A stretch of 64,000 nucleotides of DNA, from NCBI RefSeq assembly GCF_001277255.1, contig NZ_CP012264.1, positions 3,038,001 to 3,102,000 of the forward strand, given 5' to 3'. The notes under the pieces are model-generated. The model did not search any database, had not been told where the DNA came from, and saw only the letters and a list, made by a program, of their open reading frames with translations. Made by a program: the position numbers and the translations under genes. Each line of letters starts with the position of its first letter. Position 1 is the stretch's first letter. Shown here one piece after another: positions 59,325 through 64,000 of the stretch. Source of the stretch: Cronobacter condimenti 1330 (GTDB lineage: Bacteria > Pseudomonadota > Gammaproteobacteria > Enterobacterales > Enterobacteriaceae).

Positions 59325-60095
59325 TTAACTGAATACCATACCGCCGTCGATAAGCAGCGACTGGCCGGTCATGTAGTCAGAGTCAGGGCCTGCAAGGAAC
59401 GAAACGCACGCGGCGACATCTTCCGGCTCGGAGAGACGGCCAAGCGTGATGCGTTTGGCGAACTCTTCCGTGCCGTAGCCAAGCGGTTTGCCCGCGGCTT
59501 CAGAGATCTGGCGGTCGATTTCCGCCCACATCGGCGTTTTCACAATGCCGGGGCAGAAGCCGTTGACGGTAATGCCAAGCGGCGCTAAATCGCGCGCGGC
59601 GGTCTGGGTCAGGCCGCGCACCGCGAACTTACTGGAGCTGTAAACCGCAAGTTCCGGGTTGCCGACGTGGCCCGCCTGTGAACAGGCGTTGATGATTTTG
59701 CCACCGTGGCCTTCGGCTTTGAACGCCTCAATTGCCGCCTGCATACCCCAAATCACGCCTTTCACGTTGATGTTATAAACCCTGTCGATAACCTCTTCGG
59801 TGATGGTTTCAATCGGCGTTGACGGCGCGATACCCGCGTTATTGACGATAACGTCAAAGCCGCCCAGCGCGTTGCGGGTCTGTTCCACCGCCGCAAAAAC
59901 CTGGTCGCGCTTAGACACATCCACGGTCACCGCCAGCGCGCTGCCGCCCTGCTCGTTAATTTCCTGCGCCACGGCATTGGCGGTTTCCGCGTTGTAATCC
60001 GCGATCGCTACTGCAAAACCATCTTTGACGAGGCGTAACGCAATGGCTTTGCCTATGCCCTGCCCTGCGCCGGTAACCAGTGCTACTTTTTTCAT
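59325..60095 (-). CDS. budC: Acetoin (diacetyl) reductase / meso-2,3-butanediol dehydrogenase
   Basis: This 256-aa short-chain dehydrogenase has the NAD-binding TGAGQGIGKAIAL (8-20), NNAGIAPSTPIE, and catalytic Ser with YSSSKFAV (Tyr-x3-Lys). It matches enterobacterial BudC in size and sequence, including the C-terminal GQSLLIDGGMVFS. It reduces acetoin to 2,3-butanediol and regenerates NAD during fermentation. It is the last gene of budABC, 20 bp after budB, with a terminator downstream. Confidence 0.95.
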   Translation of the reverse strand: MKKVALVTGAGQGIGKAIALRLVKDGFAVAIADYNAETANAVAQEINEQGGSALAVTVDVSKRDQVFAAVEQTRNALGGFDVIVNNAGIAPSTPIETITEEVIDRVYNINVKGVIWGMQAAIEAFKAEGHGGKIINACSQAGHVGNPELAVYSSSKFAVRGLTQTAARDLAPLGITVNGFCPGIVKTPMWAEIDRQISEAAGKPLGYGTEEFAKRITLGRLSEPEDVAACVSFLAGPDSDYMTGQSLLIDGGMVFS

Positions 60096-60115
60096 AATCC
60101 GTTCCTTTTGGTGAG

Positions 60116-61795
60116 TCAGAGAATCTGGCTGAGATGGAGCTGGCCCATCAGCAGCGGGTTATCGCTGTAGTCGACCGGAATGGCGACCACCGCCGGTCCG
60201 TCGACATCCATCGCGGCGCGCAGCGTCGGTTCCAGCGCGTCGGCGTTCTCCACCGCGAACCCGGCGGCACCGAACGCTTCGGCATAGGCTTTGAAATCCA
60301 CCGGTCCGAAGTTCACACCAGAGAGGCGCTGGTATTTTTTCTCTTCCTGGATAGCCACCATGTTGTAGGCATTGTCCACCCAGATGATATGCAGCACATT
60401 CGCTTTCAGGCGCACCGCCGTTTCAAGCTCCATGCTCGATTGCAGGAAGCCGCCATCGCCGGAGACGGACACCACTTTGCGACCAGGCTCAACCAGCCAG
60501 GCGCCGATGGCCCAGGGCAGCGCCACGCCCATCGTTTGCTGGCCGTTGGAGATCATGACCTGACGTGCGCGGAAGCTGTAGAGATAGCGCGCGATCCAGA
60601 TGTGAAAACTGCCCATGTCGACGGTCAGCGTCACATCGCTGTTAATGATGTCCTGCATGGCGCGCACGATGCGCAGCGGATGCAGCGCGAACTGGTTAAG
60701 CTGCGCGCCACGACGTGCCAGCAGCTCGCGCTGGTTCTGGCGGTCGATCAGAATCTCAGAGGCGCGATCGCTTAAGATAAGCGGCTGTGCGATGCGCTCC
60801 GCGAGTTTTTCAAGCGTACCGGCGATATCCCCCACCAGCTCGATTTCCGGCGCGTAATGGCTCTCTTCATACGCGGGTAACACGTCGATATGCACAAGCG
60901 TCGCGTTACCGCTGTTCCACATCGCCGGTTCATATTCCACCGGGCTGTAGCCGATACAGATAATAAGATCCGCGAGATGCAACAGACGGTCGCCCGCCTG
61001 GTTGTTAAACAGCCCGACGCGTCCCGCAAAACGGGTGAAGTGTTCCTGATTTACCGCGCCCGCCGCCTGATAGGTGCTGGTGACCGGAATATGGCTTTTC
61101 TCAAGCAGCCGATGCAGCGCGCGGCTGTTCTCCGGCTGGCTCGCCATCAGGCCGAGCAAAATCACCGGGTTTTTCGCCTCACGAATACGCGCGGCGACAT
61201 GATCAACGGCGGCGTCCGGCGCCGGCCCAAGCTGCGGTGCGTTTCCGGCTGGCAGAATGTTGCCGTGGGCAGGCAGGTCGACAATATCCTGCGGCAGACT
61301 CACAAAGGCGCTGCCCGGTCTGCCGTGCTCGGCCACGCGAAACGCGTTAGAGACCACTTCCGCGATAGCATCGGAGGAAGAGACCTCCACCGCGTATTTG
61401 GTCACCGGGCTGAACATCGCCACGGTATCCATGCTCTGATGCACCTGACGCGCTTTATCGGCGCGGCGCACGGCACCGCCCAGCGCGACCACCGGGTCGC
61501 CTTCGCTGTTGGCGGTTGCCATGCCGGTGATGAGGTTGCTGCAGCCGGGGCCGGAAGTGACCAGCGCCACGCCTGCTTTGCCGGTGATGCGCCCGACAGC
61601 GGCGGCCATAAATGCCGCATTTGCCTCATGGCGCACCGGAATGATCTGGATGCGGGAATCCAGCAGGGAGTCGAAGACCTTATCGATTTTGGCGCCCGGA
61701 ATGCCGAAGACCTGTTTTACCCCCTGGGCCTCAAGCTGACCGACCACCATGTCGGCACCGTGCGCCCACTGACGCATCCGGTTTTCGTTATCCAT
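60116..61795 (-). CDS. budB: Catabolic acetolactate synthase
   Basis: This 559-aa protein is of the exact length of Klebsiella BudB. It has the thiamine-diphosphate enzyme order: GADMVVGQLEAQGVKQVFGIPG with IPVRHEANAAFMA (catalytic Glu context), a central domain, and the cofactor motif SGDGGFLQSSMELETAVRLK with DNAYNMV. It joins two pyruvates to acetolactate and CO2. Unlike biosynthetic AHAS it uses no FAD and no regulatory subunit. It lies between budA and budC on the same strand. Confidence 0.96.
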   Translation of the reverse strand: MDNENRMRQWAHGADMVVGQLEAQGVKQVFGIPGAKIDKVFDSLLDSRIQIIPVRHEANAAFMAAAVGRITGKAGVALVTSGPGCSNLITGMATANSEGDPVVALGGAVRRADKARQVHQSMDTVAMFSPVTKYAVEVSSSDAIAEVVSNAFRVAEHGRPGSAFVSLPQDIVDLPAHGNILPAGNAPQLGPAPDAAVDHVAARIREAKNPVILLGLMASQPENSRALHRLLEKSHIPVTSTYQAAGAVNQEHFTRFAGRVGLFNNQAGDRLLHLADLIICIGYSPVEYEPAMWNSGNATLVHIDVLPAYEESHYAPEIELVGDIAGTLEKLAERIAQPLILSDRASEILIDRQNQRELLARRGAQLNQFALHPLRIVRAMQDIINSDVTLTVDMGSFHIWIARYLYSFRARQVMISNGQQTMGVALPWAIGAWLVEPGRKVVSVSGDGGFLQSSMELETAVRLKANVLHIIWVDNAYNMVAIQEEKKYQRLSGVNFGPVDFKAYAEAFGAAGFAVENADALEPTLRAAMDVDGPAVVAIPVDYSDNPLLMGQLHLSQIL

Positions 61796-61816
61796 GATAT
61801 TTCCCCTTTCAGACTG

Positions 61817-62596
61817 TTAGTTTTCTACCGAACGGATGGCGGCATCGAGGTTGTCAGGATGCAGATCGGCGTTGAGAAACGCCGGGTCCGACGGCAGGTC
61901 AATCATCAGTTTGTGGATTTCACCGAAGGTGAGCACACCCTGTTCCAGCTGGTAGTCGAGCAGGTGCCCGCCGCCCTGGCGATCGTCGGTGATAAAGTGT
62001 TCGTGATATCCCGCGACGTTAATCCCCTGCATGTGCTGCGGGGTGCGAAAGCCCACCAGCACGCCGTCGCGTCCGTCAAAGCGGAACACCGGCTGGTCAT
62101 CCAGCACATCGGTCATGGCGCGGTACGGGGGCGTCTGGCGTGGTACGGTGCGGGTGTGGGCATGGCGGAAGTGACCGTCGATACGCAGCGCGCAGAAAAT
62201 GTTGTCGGACGGCACCTGGCGGTCTATTACGTCGTGGATCTGCTGGCGGCTCATCGGGCGGTCGAAACGCTGACGATAATGCGGTTTAAACCAGGTCATG
62301 ACGGCGAACGGGGTTTTCTGATCAGGGCGCGCCTCACGGGCGCTACCGTCGGCACGCAACTGATGAACTTCATGGCTGAAGGCGATCAGTTCGCCATCGA
62401 GTTCGTTAAAGGTGCCAAGGCCAAAATCGCCTTTGGTCAGAAGATCCGCAATGGTGGTATGGCCTTCATAAACGCCGCTCAGTAAGGCGCTCATCATGGA
62501 TGTTTGATATATCACACATTCTGTATCTTTATCTCGCAGCGCCCGCACGGTTTCCAGCAAGCTTTCCTCGCAAGAACAATCGGTTGCATGGCTCAT
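61817..62596 (-). CDS. budA: Acetolactate decarboxylase
   Basis: From the ATG at 62596 (GAGG nine bases upstream) the protein begins MSHATDCSCEESLLETVRAL and is 259 aa, like other BudA proteins. It has YQTSMMSALLSGVYEGHTT, GDFGLGTFNELDGELI, and the zinc-binding HFRHAHTRTV and HEHFITDDRQGGGHLLDY segments. It converts acetolactate to acetoin, consuming acid. It is the first gene of the operon and divergent from budR. Confidence 0.96.
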   Translation of the reverse strand: MSHATDCSCEESLLETVRALRDKDTECVIYQTSMMSALLSGVYEGHTTIADLLTKGDFGLGTFNELDGELIAFSHEVHQLRADGSAREARPDQKTPFAVMTWFKPHYRQRFDRPMSRQQIHDVIDRQVPSDNIFCALRIDGHFRHAHTRTVPRQTPPYRAMTDVLDDQPVFRFDGRDGVLVGFRTPQHMQGINVAGYHEHFITDDRQGGGHLLDYQLEQGVLTFGEIHKLMIDLPSDPAFLNADLHPDNLDAAIRSVEN

Positions 62597-62702
62597 TGCA
62601 CTAATCCTCACTCATATTCCGTAAGAAAGATTAATGAAATGTTGACCCGATTCAGCGCAGGGTTCCAATATAGAAAGCATCCCGGTTTGAGACGTTTTAG
62701 AT
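62597..62702. promoter_or_regulatory. Divergent budA-budR control region
   Basis: This 106-bp gap must hold the promoters of the bud operon (leftward) and budR (rightward). LysR-type regulators of this group bind such shared regions and respond to acetate. No clear TTGACA/TATAAT pair or complete LysR dyad was identified by eye. Confidence 0.55.
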
Positions 62703-63575
62703 ATGGAACTTCGTTATTTACGTTATTTCGTCGCTGTCGCCCAGACGCGGCACTTCACACGGGCTGCGGAATTGCTGGGCATTTCCCAGCCACCGCTCAG
62801 CCAGCAGATCCAGCGCCTTGAGCGCGAAGTAGGCACACCTCTACTGCGTCGTCTGACGCGGGGCGTGGAGTTGACCGAGGCGGGCGAGGCGTTTTATCAG
62901 GACGCCTGTCAGATACTGGCGCTAAGCGACGCGGCGCTTGAGAAAACCCGTGGCATCGCCCGGGGCGTTAATGGCTCGCTCTCGATTGGCATCAGTAGCT
63001 CCAATGCGTTTCAGGGGTGTGTCTTTTCGCTGCTGCACGAGTTTCAGCGCCGCTACCCCGCTATTACGCTTTTGCAGCAGGAGGCGAATATGGCCTCGCT
63101 GATGCATGATTTGCAGGAAGGACTGCTTGACGCCGCGTTTGTTCGTCTGCCGTGCGAGAGCAGTAAAGCGTTTAATCTGCGCCTGATTGAAGAAGAGCCA
63201 ATGGTCGCCGCGCTGCACCGCAGCCACCCGTTAAGCGGGCGCGACGAACTGGCATTAAGCGAACTGGCCGGCACGCCGCTGGTGCTCTTTCCGCGCGACG
63301 TGGCGCCTGGCCTGTATGAACTGGTCTTTAACGCCTGTCTGCGCGCGGGGCTGGCACCTGCCGACAGCCAGCAGGCATCGCAGCTCTCCTCGTCGCTCAG
63401 CATGGTCGCGGCCGGTTTTGGCTTCGCGCTGGTGCCGGTATCGATGCAGTGTATTGCGCATCCGCAAATCACGTTTCATCCGCTCACCGACCAGACGTTA
63501 AAAACCGACATTGCGCTGGCGTGGCGCAAATTTGAACGCTCGCCGTCGGTGCGGCGGCTGGTGGAGATGTTTTAA
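62703..63575 (+). CDS. budR: LysR-type regulator of the bud operon
   Basis: This 290-aa protein has the LysR DNA-binding domain MELRYLRYFVAVAQTRHFTR with AAELLGISQPPLSQQIQRLE, then an effector domain (LSIGISSSNAFQG, PLVLFPRDVAPGLYEL). It is the AlsR/BudR type, divergently placed next to budA. It activates the operon in acidic, acetate-containing, low-oxygen conditions. The gene is complete and no frame breaks are seen. Confidence 0.93.
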   Translation: MELRYLRYFVAVAQTRHFTRAAELLGISQPPLSQQIQRLEREVGTPLLRRLTRGVELTEAGEAFYQDACQILALSDAALEKTRGIARGVNGSLSIGISSSNAFQGCVFSLLHEFQRRYPAITLLQQEANMASLMHDLQEGLLDAAFVRLPCESSKAFNLRLIEEEPMVAALHRSHPLSGRDELALSELAGTPLVLFPRDVAPGLYELVFNACLRAGLAPADSQQASQLSSSLSMVAAGFGFALVPVSMQCIAHPQITFHPLTDQTLKTDIALAWRKFERSPSVRRLVEMF

Positions 63576-63670
63576 ACGCGCCAGAATCGCCTGAATTAAC
63601 GCGAAAAAGAGGAAGCCTGCGCACAGGCTGCTTATAGTTATCCGGTAAGCGATACCGCAGGGATGAGAAA

Positions 63671-64000
63671 ATGATTGTTAACAGCATGGTGTACCGCCGC
63701 GGCCAGGAGCCGCAAGTGATTAATCTTGAAGATATCAGCGAAGCGGTTCAGGACCCTGACGCGTTTATCTGGCTGGGGCTCTGGCAGCCCGACGCCCCTT
63801 TTATGCATATCATTCAGCAGGAGTTCGGCCTGCACGAACTCGCCATCGAAGATGCCCTCACCGCCCATCAGCGCCCGAAAATCGAGCAATATGGCGAGTC
63901 CATTTTTATGGTGGTGAAAACCGCGTGGAAAAATAAACAGGCCCAAATCGAGTTTGGCGAAACCCATTTATTCGTGGGTAAAAACTTTTTGATTACGGTG
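63671..64000 (+). CDS. CorA-family divalent metal transporter (partial, 3' end beyond window)
   Basis: An ATG at 63671 with GGATGAG upstream opens 110 codons to the window end. The product begins MIVNSMVYRRGQEPQVINLE and contains AFIWLGLWQPDAPFMHIIQQ, FGLHELAIEDALTAHQRPKI, and HLFVGKNFLITV, the N-terminal cytosolic domain of CorA-type Mg/Co channels. The membrane helices and GMN motif lie beyond the window. It may be CorA itself or a paralogue of the same family. Confidence 0.9.
   Translation, partial: MIVNSMVYRRGQEPQVINLEDISEAVQDPDAFIWLGLWQPDAPFMHIIQQEFGLHELAIEDALTAHQRPKIEQYGESIFMVVKTAWKNKQAQIEFGETHLFVGKNFLITV

Noticed and set aside
60890..62485. 531-codon plus-strand frame opposite budA/budB
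   Set aside because: Antisense shadow of two well-known enzymes.

Overview
The window looks like the chromosome of an enterobacterium of the Cronobacter/Enterobacter type. The evidence is a budR/budA-budB-budC butanediol locus, aqpZ, a large enterobacterial type VI secretion (T6SS) cluster and a lambdoid prophage whose small genes match E. coli cryptic-prophage families (YbcO, YdfA, NinB, RusA). The genus is an inference from gene content. No 16S or housekeeping marker is present.

Region 1 (1-18479) is the early, lysis and head part of a lambdoid/HK97-type prophage. Read on the minus strand from right to left it runs cro, cII, O (with an internal iteron origin), P, small early genes, ninB, ybcO, rusA, a Q-type antiterminator, a Ser/Thr kinase plus PP2C phosphatase pair, two holin-like proteins, endolysin, Rz/Rz1, a decayed second Rz, HNH, TerS, TerL, a 49-aa membrane protein, portal and prohead protease (cut by the window edge). 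On the plus strand lie a short cI-type repressor, small prophage genes, a RecA-fold ATPase, an MT-A70 methylase and an AlpA-like protein. The right boundary is a copy of the 3' end of a tRNA-Arg (argW-type) gene at 18465-18479. The kinase/phosphatase pair is the best candidate here for an uncharacterised accessory (possibly defence) system.

Region 2 (18680-55300) is a T6SS island. It begins with a broken P4-type integrase fused to a truncated yaaW-like gene. The T6SS genes are all on the minus strand: tssB, tssC, tssK, tssL, an OmpA-domain gene, hcp, clpV, vgrG, an effector/immunity/PAAR module, a 402-aa membrane protein, tssM, a second effector module, tssA remnants, tssF, tssG, tssJ, then vgrG with a third effector/immunity module. 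Three large effectors share a metallopeptidase-M23-like N-terminal module with an altered catalytic motif and have different C-terminal domains. These are a DUF3289-type domain, a GH73 glucosaminidase interrupted by one stop codon, and a lysozyme-like domain with an extra N-terminal cysteine amidase. Each has a secreted or membrane-anchored small neighbour that is probably its immunity protein. A duplicated effector module seems to have inserted between tssM and tssA and destroyed tssA. No tssE is seen in the window, so the machine may be impaired unless these functions lie elsewhere.

Region 3 (55300-59300) is a decayed stretch: an unrecognised remnant, a DUF4942 pseudogene, a frameshifted unknown gene, intact aqpZ, and a frameshifted lipoprotein resembling T6SS immunity lipoproteins.

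Region 4 (59260-64000) is conserved core: the budABC operon for pyruvate to acetoin/2,3-butanediol with its terminator, the divergent LysR regulator budR, and the start of a CorA-type metal channel gene cut by the window end.
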